A stretch of DNA of 64,000 nt, from positions 1 to 64,000 of the forward strand of contig JABGPL010000012.1 of the NCBI GenBank assembly GCA_018644935.1, given 5' to 3'. The stretch comes from Calditrichota bacterium. GTDB lineage: Bacteria; Electryoneota; AABM5-125-24; Hatepunaeales; Hatepunaeaceae. Under the pieces are notes generated by a model that was given only the letters and a program-made list of their open reading frames with translations, did not search any database and was not told the origin of the DNA. Shown here piece after piece: positions 41,620-50,672 of the stretch (position 1 is its first letter; the number at the start of each line of letters is the position of its first letter). A program made the position numbers and the translations under genes.

Positions 41620-42741
41620 ATGATTTTGAGTAACATTAATAAGCCAGTTATCATACTGATTCTAGGATTGATACTGGCTGTAAATAACTCCTGTTCAGAT
41701 AATGTCACTTCGAGTGATCCATCAACCTCAAATCGGGATATTACTTCTACCAGAACGCCGGGAGAGTGGGAAGAGCAGGAGGCAATTTGGCTGCAATGGC
41801 CCAATAACTGGGATTCAAAACTGAGGCTTGCTTTTGTGAGTATCATAACTGTTGTTCAGCAATATGAAACCGTAAATCTCATTGTTCGCAACGAAACAAT
41901 GAAATCCCAGGTGACTCAGATGTTTCAAGACCAGAATATCACATTGACGAATGTGAACTTTCATTTTGCTGATTATGAGAATGCCTGGTTGAGAGATAAC
42001 GGGCCGGTGTATGTCTTTGATAAAAATAATAAATGGGTGCTGGATTTTGGATTTGACGGATGGGGCAGCGGTTTAACTGGTGATATTGAATATACCAATG
42101 ACAATATCATCCCGGGTATAATCAGTACGCTGCTTGAATGTGAGTATGAAAATAATAATGGCTATATTTTGGAGCGGGGCAATCTGGAAGCGAACAGTGA
42201 AAATATTGTCATGCTCAATTGGGATTGTCAAAGTGATCGGAATCCGGATTGGTCAAAGGAACAAACCGATGCGTATTTTCAGGAAAAATTTGGGATAACA
42301 AAAGTAATTTGGGTAGAAGGACATGATCCTTACGACATAACGACAGGTCATATTGACGGTACTGCTCGTTTTGTGAATGATAGTACAGTAGTGGTTGCCC
42401 AAGTAGATCCATCAATTGAAACCTATTCTGGTGAAGCATTGAACCTGGATAAGATCGCTGAGGATATAGAAGCGGCAGGAATTGCTGTCATACGTTTTAC
42501 GATTCCAGGGTGGATTATTTATGAAGGCACTGAATTGCCGGTGATGTATATGAACTATCTAGTTGGGAATGGATTTGTCCTAGGAATGGCTTTTGGTAAT
42601 GCAGAGTGGGATAATAACGCCAAATCTCAATTGGAAACGCTCTATCCAACTCGTACGGTGCACATGATTGAAGTCAATGCACTTTGGAATTCGGGTGGTG
42701 GAATTCACTGTGTTACCAATGATGAACCTATCCTCAAATAG
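41620..42741 (+). CDS. Agmatine/peptidylarginine-deiminase-family lipoprotein
   Basis: A 373-residue member of the PAD_porph/agmatine deiminase family. The N-terminus is a signal with a likely Cys anchor (LILGLILAVNNSC), followed by a Ser/Thr-rich linker and PGEWEEQEAIWLQWP, the family opening. Guanidino-group residues: ENAWLRDNGP, GHIDGTARF (catalytic His and Asp) and GGGIHCVTN (nucleophile Cys364). The enzymes hydrolyse a guanidino group to a ureido group, giving N-carbamoylputrescine from agmatine or citrulline from peptidyl-arginine. Cytoplasmic agmatine deiminases have no export signal; surface anchoring here suggests an extracytoplasmic substrate. The lipobox lacks the usual small -3 to -1 residues, so lipidation is uncertain. 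Confidence 0.83.
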   Translation: MILSNINKPVIILILGLILAVNNSCSDNVTSSDPSTSNRDITSTRTPGEWEEQEAIWLQWPNNWDSKLRLAFVSIITVVQQYETVNLIVRNETMKSQVTQMFQDQNITLTNVNFHFADYENAWLRDNGPVYVFDKNNKWVLDFGFDGWGSGLTGDIEYTNDNIIPGIISTLLECEYENNNGYILERGNLEANSENIVMLNWDCQSDRNPDWSKEQTDAYFQEKFGITKVIWVEGHDPYDITTGHIDGTARFVNDSTVVVAQVDPSIETYSGEALNLDKIAEDIEAAGIAVIRFTIPGWIIYEGTELPVMYMNYLVGNGFVLGMAFGNAEWDNNAKSQLETLYPTRTVHMIEVNALWNSGGGIHCVTNDEPILK

Positions 42742-43135
42742 CATGCGCCAAGAATTAAAGTTTACGGGACTTATAAGATAAGTGTTCTCATCTTCGATTC
42801 AATTCTGCGATCCTCGATCCTGTATTCAAAGCTTTTGAGCATTGTTCATTAGATGTAGATTAACGATTGAAATCCAACGTTTTGGATCGCGACTACTTGG
42901 TGGGATGTGAACTCCAAAATCAACAAGATTATTCTGGGTTCCTGCCTGCTACGCGAGCGATGCATGAGGAGCGCAGGAACGATGTAGGGGGGGGACAAAG
43001 TTTACCGATAGATATACCTGTTCTCCCCGCCATCACCACATCAACACACCACTCTAAACGAGCAGAGGTAATTTGGGTTCAGCCTTTGGCTGATTGCAGA
43101 TTGGGAAATCCGCGTTCCCGGGGGGGTGAACCCCA
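42742..43135. other. Intergenic region with minor hairpins
   Basis: Between the deiminase and the converging ZIP gene. There is a hairpin tcagcc-ttt-ggctga (43079-43093) and a degenerate family A-like fragment near 42940-42985. A plus-strand frame at 42867-43289 overlaps the ZIP gene and is rejected. Confidence 0.5.
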
Positions 43136-43948
43136 TCACCCCAAAGCCACATCCAGTGTCATCATAACCGCAAAGCCAATCATCCCCCCCGCTGTTGCGA
43201 TATCATTGTTGCCGTTTCGCTGGGCTTCAGGAATTACTTCCTCTATAACTACGAATATCATTGCTCCGGCTGCGAATGCTAATGCATAGGGTAAAATTGC
43301 CCGTGAGGACAGTACGATCATCGCGCCGATAACTCCGGCTATGGGCTCGGGTAAACCTGAAACCTGTCCGTACCAGAAACTTTTTAAGCGAGACATTCCT
43401 TCTCTTCGAAGGGGCATTGAGACTGCTGTTCCCTCAGGGAAATTCTGGATTCCTATTCCGATTGCTAAAGCGATTGCTCCGGGAAGTGTCGCTGAATCCA
43501 TGCCGGCAGCCACTGCACCAAAGGCGACACCTATCGCCAATCCTTCAGGGATGTTATGAAGTGTAATTGCGAGAACGAGCAGGGTTGTTTTGTGCCAGTT
43601 TGTTTTTACGCCTTCAGCTTCGTCAATTGAGGCTCCCAGATGCAGGTGAGGAAGGATCTTATCTGTAAGTCTTAAGAAAACGCCTCCGAGCAGAAATCCA
43701 ACTACCGCCGGAACCCATACCGGCAACGGTCCACCCTCTGACATTGCAATGGCAGGGGCAAGCAATGACCAAAAACTGGCGGCGATCATGACTCCAGCAG
43801 CAAAGCCAAGCATACCGTCCATAAATTTCTGGTTATAGCGGTTTGTGAAAAAAACAACTCCTGCACCCAATGCAGTCATGAACCAGGTAAAGCCGGTGCC
43901 CATAAGGGTCTGAACTATGGGATTGAACTGCTCAAAAAACGATATCAT
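43136..43948 (-). CDS. ZIP-family divalent metal transporter
   Basis: A 270-residue inner-membrane transporter of the GufA/ZupT branch with eight predicted helices. The binuclear metal centre in helices four and five is intact: HNIPEGLAIGVAFG and QNFPEGTAVSMPLRREG. GYxxG-type helix packing and the short His-containing loop (DKILPHLHLG) before helix four are normal. It imports zinc, iron or related ions into the cytoplasm. It is alone on the minus strand; no metal-regulator site was found in the gap upstream. Confidence 0.93.
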   Translation of the reverse strand: MISFFEQFNPIVQTLMGTGFTWFMTALGAGVVFFTNRYNQKFMDGMLGFAAGVMIAASFWSLLAPAIAMSEGGPLPVWVPAVVGFLLGGVFLRLTDKILPHLHLGASIDEAEGVKTNWHKTTLLVLAITLHNIPEGLAIGVAFGAVAAGMDSATLPGAIALAIGIGIQNFPEGTAVSMPLRREGMSRLKSFWYGQVSGLPEPIAGVIGAMIVLSSRAILPYALAFAAGAMIFVVIEEVIPEAQRNGNNDIATAGGMIGFAVMMTLDVALG

Positions 43949-44348
43949 TTTGACTCCAACAACTTCACGTTAAATCTCTTGAATGGTTATTAGTAACTGT
44001 TACTATTTATGAAACGTACTAAACTATCAATACGTTTGCAATTGAAATGAGATAGAGATCATTTCGACAACCCAGAAGTATTGCTCACGGTTAAAGTTTT
44101 ATCTATCTTAAATTTGATCGGTATAGTAGACTCGATTTTTCTGGCAGACGATGGTGTCCGCCGGCGCATATAGTGGCGTCAGATATCCTGACCTGACATG
44201 TGAACCATTTAGTGGTCAGACTGAAGGAATCCGCTGTCCAGCGGATAGTCAAACAGGAATGTTCGACCTACTGGGATCTGGTTTCCCGCCTGAGCGGGAA
44301 TGACAAAAAATACAACATACAAACTTAAAAATACTTCAGGAGTGAGAA
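43949..44348. other. Divergent intergenic region with repeats
   Basis: Upstream of both ZIP and DUF1015 genes. It contains a family B copy (44248-44275) directly followed by a short family A-like palindrome (tcccgcctgagcggga, 44284-44299), and stems such as atccgctg/cagcggat (44229-44246). Promoters could not be assigned. Confidence 0.55.
44248..44304 (-). repeat. Family B copy abutting a short family A-like repeat
   Basis: 44248-44275 reads gtcaaacaggaatgttcgac followed by ctactgg, a diverged copy of the repeat at 29234-29261. It runs into a palindrome tcccgcc-tg-agcggga and GGAATGAC, the right end of family A. Confidence 0.6.
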
Positions 44349-45698
44349 ATGGCTAAGATAGCAGCTTTCAGGGGATATCGCTTCAATAAAATGAATGCCG
44401 GTGACCTGAATAAGGTTGTAACACAACCATATGATCAGATTGGTGATGAATTGCGTGCAGATTACCACGGGCGCAGTGATTACAATGTCGTTCGCATTAT
44501 TAAGGGTATCCCCACAGCTTCGGATACTCCGAACGATAATGAGTATACCAGAGCAGCCAAATGCTGGGAAGAATGGATTGATGACCGAGTTCTGACCCGC
44601 GAACCCGGACCTGCAATCTACCCGTATTTCCAGGAATATGACGTTGAAGGAAAACCTTTCGTCCGCAAGGGCTTAATCGCTCTGATTGACCTCGATGACA
44701 AAAAGGCGGAAGTCAAAGCTCATGAACATACACATTCCGGTCCGAAAGCTGACAGGTTGCGTTTGATGAAAGCAACTGAAGCTAACGATGGCCAGATATT
44801 TATGCTCTATAACGATGCCGAACAAAAAATTAATGCTATCATTGATCAGGAACTGATCGGTGCACAACCGCTAATGACGGTCAAAGATGACTTTGGTGCA
44901 ACCCACAAGCTCTATCGGATATCCCGTCCCGGTGCTGTAGCTGACATCGCTGATGTCTTCAAGGAATTAGAACTGTTCATAGCTGATGGCCACCATCGCT
45001 TTGAAACAGCAGTCAATTACATGAACTACTGCAAAGACCGCAAATGGGCTCCTGTTGACAATGAGACCTTTACTCACCGAATGATGACGATGGTTAACAT
45101 GCATGACCCAGGTCTATCCGTCCTGCCCACGCATCGCGTGATACATTCACTCGACAAATTCAAACCTGAAAAATTCTTAAAGAAAGCTTCAGACAATTTT
45201 GATGTTACTGATTTTGCGGATTTGGAATCACTCTCAAGTGCAATGGATGCGGCTTACGAAGCAGGTAAAACCGTATTCGGTTTTGGTGCAGAAGGTATGG
45301 ATGGATTGAAGCTTCTAACCTTGAAAAATCCCGGTCTCATGGATCAACTAGTCGGTGATGCCCACTGTGAAGGATGGCGAAAGCTTGATGTAACTGTTTT
45401 ACATACGGCTTTGTTAGACAAGCTTCTCGGGATTGGTGCTGATGCTCTTGAAAAAGAAACCAACGTACGTTACGTTCGTGGTCGTGCCGCCGCACTTGAT
45501 ACACTTGGCAAGGATGGAATTCAGGCTGTATTTCTAATCAACGCTACAAAAGTAAGTCAGGTTAGCGAAGTAGCTTCTGCCGGTGAGCGCATGCCCCAGA
45601 AATCAACTGATTTTTTCCCGAAACTCTTGAGCGGTATGGTGATGATGAAGATGCAGATTGATAAGAGCATGGGACTCTCAATGTACGAAGCGGATTGA
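44349..45698 (+). CDS. DUF1015 family protein
   Basis: A 449-residue cytoplasmic protein. It shows the full DUF1015 pattern: IAAFRGYRFN at the start, VTQPYDQI, YFQEYDVEGKPFVRKGLIALI, HEHTHSGPKADRLRLM, and ELELFIADGHHRFETAVNY in the middle. The histidine-rich ADGHHR motif and HTHSGPKADR suggest a nucleotide- or metal-linked activity, but no reaction is established to my knowledge. Length is as expected. The gene is monocistronic with AGGAG nine bases before the ATG. Confidence 0.9.
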   Translation: MAKIAAFRGYRFNKMNAGDLNKVVTQPYDQIGDELRADYHGRSDYNVVRIIKGIPTASDTPNDNEYTRAAKCWEEWIDDRVLTREPGPAIYPYFQEYDVEGKPFVRKGLIALIDLDDKKAEVKAHEHTHSGPKADRLRLMKATEANDGQIFMLYNDAEQKINAIIDQELIGAQPLMTVKDDFGATHKLYRISRPGAVADIADVFKELELFIADGHHRFETAVNYMNYCKDRKWAPVDNETFTHRMMTMVNMHDPGLSVLPTHRVIHSLDKFKPEKFLKKASDNFDVTDFADLESLSSAMDAAYEAGKTVFGFGAEGMDGLKLLTLKNPGLMDQLVGDAHCEGWRKLDVTVLHTALLDKLLGIGADALEKETNVRYVRGRAAALDTLGKDGIQAVFLINATKVSQVSEVASAGERMPQKSTDFFPKLLSGMVMMKMQIDKSMGLSMYEAD

Positions 45699-45713
45699 TG
45701 AACTGAACAGGAT

Positions 45714-45772
45714 ACACGCCTTTAGTGCGTGTGATTCGTGCCTTGCACGAGCGCAGGCGGGGACGCCTGCGC
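45714..45772. repeat. Three consecutive hairpins (family C)
   Basis: acacgc/gcgtgt (45714-45732), cgtgc/gcacg (about 45737-45750) and the perfect nine-base stem gcgcaggcg-ggga-cgcctgcgc (45751-45772). They lie between the convergent DUF1015 and cold-shock genes. The last stem resembles GC-rich intergenic repeats common in large environmental genomes. No further copy was found in this window. Confidence 0.5.
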
Positions 45773-45795
45773 TACTAAACAGGATTTAAACCAAA

Positions 45796-45823
45796 AGTGC
45801 CCAATCTGTGAAGATTGGGCACT
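45796..45823 (-). terminator. Rho-independent terminator of the cold-shock gene
   Basis: A perfect 12-base stem agtgcccaatct/agattgggcact with loop gtga. Read on the minus strand it is followed by TTTTGGTTT. It lies 32 bases after the cold-shock stop. Confidence 0.85.
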
Positions 45824-45855
45824 CTGCTGAAAATTCAGTTAAAGCAGGATCTGAT

Positions 45856-46077
45856 TTATTCGTCGCCAACTCGTTTGACTGCGCGAGCGGTTTTCCCCTT
45901 AGGACCATCATCAAGGTTGAATTCGACTTCGTCGCCTTCAGCCAAGCTCCTGAATCCTTCTGTGACGATTTCAGTCTGATGTACGAATACATCAGGACCG
46001 TTTTCCGTACCAATAAAACCATAGCCTTTCTGGTCGTTAAACCATTTGACCTTGCCTCTGACTCTCGTTCCTTCCAT
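45856..46077 (-). CDS. Cold-shock domain protein (CspA family)
   Basis: A 73-residue single cold-shock domain. RNP1 is GYGFIGT and RNP2 is VFVHQTEI, preceded by GKVKWFNDQKG. The family binds single-stranded RNA and DNA and melts RNA structure during cold or growth transitions. Residues 1-5 (MEGTR) extend the usual start slightly. A consensus promoter lies about 130 bases upstream, leaving a 5' leader of roughly 120 bases, the arrangement known from cold-regulated csp genes. It ends in a strong hairpin terminator. Confidence 0.95.
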   Translation of the reverse strand: MEGTRVRGKVKWFNDQKGYGFIGTENGPDVFVHQTEIVTEGFRSLAEGDEVEFNLDDGPKGKTARAVKRVGDE

Positions 46078-46205
46078 TCATCATCCCTATAACACTTGTG
46101 GGTGCAATTATACTGCGGTCCCGACTTACGAAAACGGTTCATAAAGTAGATTACTATATAAACCTTCACTTAATTGTACTCGTCTTTTACACGAATACTG
46201 AAGTA

Positions 46206-46234
46206 AGTTTACTATAAATTAAGCAAATTGTCAA
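46206..46234 (-). promoter_or_regulatory. Promoter of the cold-shock gene
   Basis: On the minus strand TTGACA (46234-46229), a 17-base spacer and TAAACT (46211-46206). The -35 box is perfect. The expected start leaves a leader of about 120 bases. Confidence 0.6.
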
Positions 46235-46275
46235 GTTAAACCTTTAAATACTTGATAATTTGTTCAAAAACAAAA

Positions 46276-48555
46276 TTATCTCACCAACATCATTTTCTTG
46301 GAATCACGATGTCCATTACAATTGAGTTCGTAAATGTAAACCCCGCTTTCTAAATGCTTAGCATTATATTTTATGGAATGATACCCAGCATTTAGGCCAT
46401 TGGTAACAACAGAAGATATCTTCCTACCGGAAATATCAAATATTTTTAATTCAACATATCCTGCGGCTGGTAGAGCGAACTCTATTCGGGTTGTGGAGTT
46501 AAATGGATTCGGGTAATTCTGCAAGACCTTGTAATCTTTTGGCAATCCATTGTTTGATTCAGATTCAGGTATTCCCCATTCGGAATCTTGTGACCATGAA
46601 GCATCTATTTGAATTTCTTCGATTGTTGTCGCCTTGTCGTCGTTGCTGAATACAGCATACCAGTTATCATCCGTAGGTAACGTAAAATCAAACTGTCCGG
46701 ACTCAGTTACCTGCATAATTCCGTGGGCTTCAAAACTTTCCCCTTCAATGTAGAGGTCATAGTTATCCTGGTCACAAATGAAGAAATCGAGGGCTGCAGG
46801 ATACAAATTTGCAAAGAAAGATGAATAACTCCAGATCCTTCCGAAGACAATTTCCTCCTGCGATTCGTATTCAATATTGAGGTTAAAATGGCTAATCGGA
46901 TCCCCAACCGGATCTGCTTCTTCAATACTCAGACGGGGAAGTGCTTCCGGCATCTGCCATTCCCACTGATAAACCTCTCCATCAGCGCTATTTTCAATAA
47001 CTCTAACAATATCGCCGCTGTTTGCAGGATAGCGTCCTGCCTCACTATCCACACGCAGATGAATGTCCCTTTGATCACCAACAGTAATAACAGCACGTCC
47101 ATTGCAATCCGTAAAATGGAAATTTGTGAATATATAACCACTGGTGTAGGCATCACTATAGATGGATATGCGTGCTCCATCTACCGGATTCCCGTTTTCA
47201 TCCGTAATGTCAACAATTAATGTCGCAATTCCCACAGTATATCGGGATGTAACATTCTCTGTAAATCCATCACCACGATATTTGAAAATACCCGGTATCT
47301 GCCTGCCCTCATAGCGGAGTGAATCATCAATGTTATTCCCGACTGGCTCCCAGACAATCCATCTGCCTGCCCAGAACTCGTTCCAGACATGGTCGTTGCA
47401 AATATTCATGCTGGCTGCGCAAGGGATCAATGCTGCACGTGCCGCAGCGGCTGTCAGATCCTGATGTTCTCCACATCTTCCCATATGAAGAGCATATATT
47501 CGAACAGGTTGAATTGGTCTCTCCTGCCTGGAGTCGAAGACCATTGACCGCCTTACCCACTGATTAACAACACCGATAGCACCATTTTCGGGTGAGCCAT
47601 TACACCGCAAATTGCTCCATAAAACCTGTGTGGTATCGAGCATGTCTCTCAGCAGTGGATATTCCTCATCTGCATGGTTCATCAGATAGTTTCTCCAAAA
47701 CTCACCACCATGAGCGGGACCACTGGATCTGCCACTTGAGGGGTCAATGTATATTGGAACTTCATCTGAAATTCTGGGGTGTACCACCCACCAATAATAA
47801 TAGTATGGATCAATCTCCATCTGAATGGTATCTCCCCCAACACTGTCAATCACAGCCGTCTTTACATTATATTCGAGCGTGCTCCAGAAATTTCCTTCCT
47901 CGACACTGCCATGCTCAACAATTCTCACATAGTCAAGATGTTCATCTGCAGCATAAACACCTTGAACATTTTCCAGAACCATCTCAGTATAAAGTGTACC
48001 ACGGCTCCATAGATCCGGGGATATTCTCGCAATTGTGAAAACAATTTCATCAATGTATCTCTCTTCAGCTTCGAGAATCGTCTCCGCCAGGATTTCGCGG
48101 TAGAATAAACCGGCTTCTCCCCTGAATTTTGCAAAACACTGGATCAAATCAGCCTTCAGCCATTGAGGTGCACGGTCTATTGCCCGCATGGAATATTCAT
48201 CAATATCAATCGGTGGTGTTATTTCACTGATACTGCCATTACCTCCGCCGAGGGCAAGAACGTATCGCTCACCCATTGGAATCCGGATTTTATTGGAAAT
48301 ATTTTCGAGAGGCAGCCACTCTTCCGCAGAAAGTATTTGTGGCATCAAAGTTTTCGGATTGGTCGATTGATCAACCCTCTGGAATAATCCATCGAACATC
48401 TCAGCTGGACTGTCCCCAATACAATTTATTGATCGGTCAATTTCTATACCGGTCATACCTTGTACATCGGCATCCGCAGTTGCCCTTTGACAGTTCAGAC
48501 AAAAGAATGCGAAAAGAACGGTTAATATGACAATGTTCTTTCTAAATGAATCCAT
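46276..48555 (-). CDS. Transglutaminase-like T9SS cargo protein
   Basis: A 759-residue secreted protein. I place the start at 48555 because GGAGG lies six bases upstream and a signal peptide follows (KNIVILTVLFAFFCLNCQ). The transglutaminase-like catalytic core is in the middle: Cys in MGRCGEHQDLTAAAARA, His in CNDHVWNEFW and the acidic residue in WIVWEPVG. After it come a carboxypeptidase-regulatory-like beta domain (IVDITDENGNPVDGARISIY) and another sandwich. The last 80 residues are a T9SS sorting domain (LQNYPNPFNSTTRIEFALP, IFDISGRKI, SGVYIYEL). Such cores either cross-link or, more often in bacteria, cleave peptides. It is divergent from cstA. Confidence 0.87.
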   Translation of the reverse strand: MDSFRKNIVILTVLFAFFCLNCQRATADADVQGMTGIEIDRSINCIGDSPAEMFDGLFQRVDQSTNPKTLMPQILSAEEWLPLENISNKIRIPMGERYVLALGGGNGSISEITPPIDIDEYSMRAIDRAPQWLKADLIQCFAKFRGEAGLFYREILAETILEAEERYIDEIVFTIARISPDLWSRGTLYTEMVLENVQGVYAADEHLDYVRIVEHGSVEEGNFWSTLEYNVKTAVIDSVGGDTIQMEIDPYYYYWWVVHPRISDEVPIYIDPSSGRSSGPAHGGEFWRNYLMNHADEEYPLLRDMLDTTQVLWSNLRCNGSPENGAIGVVNQWVRRSMVFDSRQERPIQPVRIYALHMGRCGEHQDLTAAAARAALIPCAASMNICNDHVWNEFWAGRWIVWEPVGNNIDDSLRYEGRQIPGIFKYRGDGFTENVTSRYTVGIATLIVDITDENGNPVDGARISIYSDAYTSGYIFTNFHFTDCNGRAVITVGDQRDIHLRVDSEAGRYPANSGDIVRVIENSADGEVYQWEWQMPEALPRLSIEEADPVGDPISHFNLNIEYESQEEIVFGRIWSYSSFFANLYPAALDFFICDQDNYDLYIEGESFEAHGIMQVTESGQFDFTLPTDDNWYAVFSNDDKATTIEEIQIDASWSQDSEWGIPESESNNGLPKDYKVLQNYPNPFNSTTRIEFALPAAGYVELKIFDISGRKISSVVTNGLNAGYHSIKYNAKHLESGVYIYELNCNGHRDSKKMMLVR

Positions 48556-48748
48556 CTCAAGCCTCCATTTCGAGAGTTTGCCTTTTTTACCCCTTATAAA
48601 AGCAAGAGAATAATGTAATGTGGAATAAAATCGGGCTTTGTGTGTTTTACAAATAATAATTGTGTTTATATAATAAAGCAACGGCTGATTTGTCCTTATT
48701 AGGATAATAGCGAAAGAATCCAGTGGAAGTCATTATTCCGGAGCTCCC

Positions 48749-50536
48749 ATGAATCTTGTTTTAGTTTTAGCCATTTCAGCAATTGCTTACTTCTTTGCTA
48801 TAAAATGGTATGGCAGATTAATTGCAAAATTGGTTGGGCTAAACGATGACACGCCAACTCCTGCGATAACCAAACAGGATGACCGTGATTTCGTGCCAAC
48901 CAGATTTCACATTGTCTTTGCACATCATTTTGCCACTATCGCAGGGGCGGGACCGATAATTGGACCGGTGGTCGCTGTTCTGTATGGATTTGTCCCGGCA
49001 TGGATCTGGATTGTGCTCGGTGGGATATTCTTTGGAGCCGTGCATGATTTCATATCTCTGTTTGCATCTATAAAAGAAGATGGCAGGTCAGTTGCAGATA
49101 TAACTCATCGAACTCTTGGTAAAGCGGGTTTCCTGTTATTTGCCTGTTTTACCCTGTTGGCATTATTCTTTGTTGCGGCGGCATTTCTCAACGCCACTGC
49201 TACCGCACTAACTTCTCGCTGGCCACTTGAAAAACTTGGACTGGATGCTTCTCAGACCATTCTCCGTACAATATCCAATCCCGTAACCGGGACACAAGAG
49301 GGAGTCATTGGCGGCATTGCATCAACCTCGGTGATAATTATAACCCTGCTTGCGCCGTTGCTTGGATTGCTCATATTCAGAAAAAACATCCGTGCACTAC
49401 CGTCATACTTAATTGCTACAGCAGTAGCTTTTGGTTCGATTTACATTGGCTTCCACCACCCGGTAACGTTTGCTCCTCATACCTGGATGATCATAATTTC
49501 CATATACACATTAATAGCAGCTGGTTTGCCTGTATGGGTAATATTACAGCCAAGAGACTTTACCAATGTGCAGATATTGTATGGAGGAATGTTAATGCTG
49601 CTTATAGGAATTATCGGCACGGGTTTCAAGGGAATAAATATCTCATATCCGATTGCCAATATTTCCGGCGGAGTCAAGCATCTGGGATTGATGTGGCCAA
49701 TGCTGTTTATCACCTTAGCCTGCGGAGCGATATCGGGTTTTCATGCGCTTGTTTGCGGGGGAACGACTGCCAAACAGGTTACAAAACAATCGTATAGTCG
49801 GAAAATCGGATACGGCGCAATGCTGCTTGAATCAATGCTTGCGCTACTCGTGCTCGTAGCTCTGGCAACCAGCTTGAATTATTCAGATTATCTGGGGATT
49901 GTCTGGCCTGAGCCGGGGATGGGGAAATCGAACCCGATTCTTGCATTCGCACTTGCGGTTGGAGGCATGTTCCACAACGCAACTGGATTACCAATGTATG
50001 TGGGCTCAATCTTCGGAATACTGATGGTTGAAGGTTTTGTAATAACAACTCTTGATTCAAGCATCAGATTTATTCGATATATACTTGAAGAAGTCTGGCA
50101 GGTTTTGTTTACCTCCGTACCATCTATCCTCATGAACCACTGGTTTAACGCCCTGATTGCGGTTGGCGGAATGTGGGCACTTGCTTCGGCAAACACTTTC
50201 ACAGCGCTCTGGCCGATTTTCGGATCTGTAAACCAATTAATGGCTGCCTTAACGCTAATAACACTGACAATGTGGCTCTCAATGCACGGTTTAAAAACTT
50301 GGTTCACAATTTTCCCGGCAATTTTTATGACGGTGACAACAATTGCTTCGTTAGTTATCTTACTCGTCAGCAAATATCTGCCGGCAAAAAATTATGCTCT
50401 ATCATCTGCAGCAACCCTCTTGCTTTTACTCGCAGTAGCCCTCACAGGGATAGCTTTTAAGAAGGGATTTGAGCTATTTCAAAGGGGTAGAAATGTTGCT
50501 CTCGCCGGTGATGGAAATCCCGCGAAATCTGATTAA
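48749..50536 (+). CDS. cstA: CstA-family carbon-starvation transporter
   Basis: A 595-residue inner-membrane protein with about 16 helices. HHFATIAGAGPIIGPVVAVLYG near residue 60 and GGIFFGAVHDFISLFASIKEDGRSVADI are signatures of the CstA/BtsT family, which imports peptides or pyruvate during starvation. ALVCGGTTAKQVTKQSYSRKIGYGAMLLES further supports it. Length is closer to the BtsT-like short form than to E. coli CstA (about 700). GGAG lies six bases before the ATG. No two-component regulator is adjacent. Confidence 0.92.
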   Translation: MNLVLVLAISAIAYFFAIKWYGRLIAKLVGLNDDTPTPAITKQDDRDFVPTRFHIVFAHHFATIAGAGPIIGPVVAVLYGFVPAWIWIVLGGIFFGAVHDFISLFASIKEDGRSVADITHRTLGKAGFLLFACFTLLALFFVAAAFLNATATALTSRWPLEKLGLDASQTILRTISNPVTGTQEGVIGGIASTSVIIITLLAPLLGLLIFRKNIRALPSYLIATAVAFGSIYIGFHHPVTFAPHTWMIIISIYTLIAAGLPVWVILQPRDFTNVQILYGGMLMLLIGIIGTGFKGINISYPIANISGGVKHLGLMWPMLFITLACGAISGFHALVCGGTTAKQVTKQSYSRKIGYGAMLLESMLALLVLVALATSLNYSDYLGIVWPEPGMGKSNPILAFALAVGGMFHNATGLPMYVGSIFGILMVEGFVITTLDSSIRFIRYILEEVWQVLFTSVPSILMNHWFNALIAVGGMWALASANTFTALWPIFGSVNQLMAALTLITLTMWLSMHGLKTWFTIFPAIFMTVTTIASLVILLVSKYLPAKNYALSSAATLLLLLAVALTGIAFKKGFELFQRGRNVALAGDGNPAKSD

Positions 50537-50672
50537 GAATAATCAATGAAATATTTTAACCCGGTTATTTATTTTTCGTGTGATATTAATTATTTGTTTC
50601 TCTATATTATTTTTGTATTTTATTAGGTTGTAAATACTGTAAACCTCGAATGAAACAACCAGAGGAATCGCA

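Noticed and set aside
42867-43289. Plus-strand ORF of 140 codons
   Set aside because: Its second half is antisense to the ZIP transporter gene, and the first half has no coding character.
47592-48038. Plus-strand ORF of 148 codons
   Set aside because: It is antisense to the transglutaminase-like gene, with His- and Cys-rich shadow composition.
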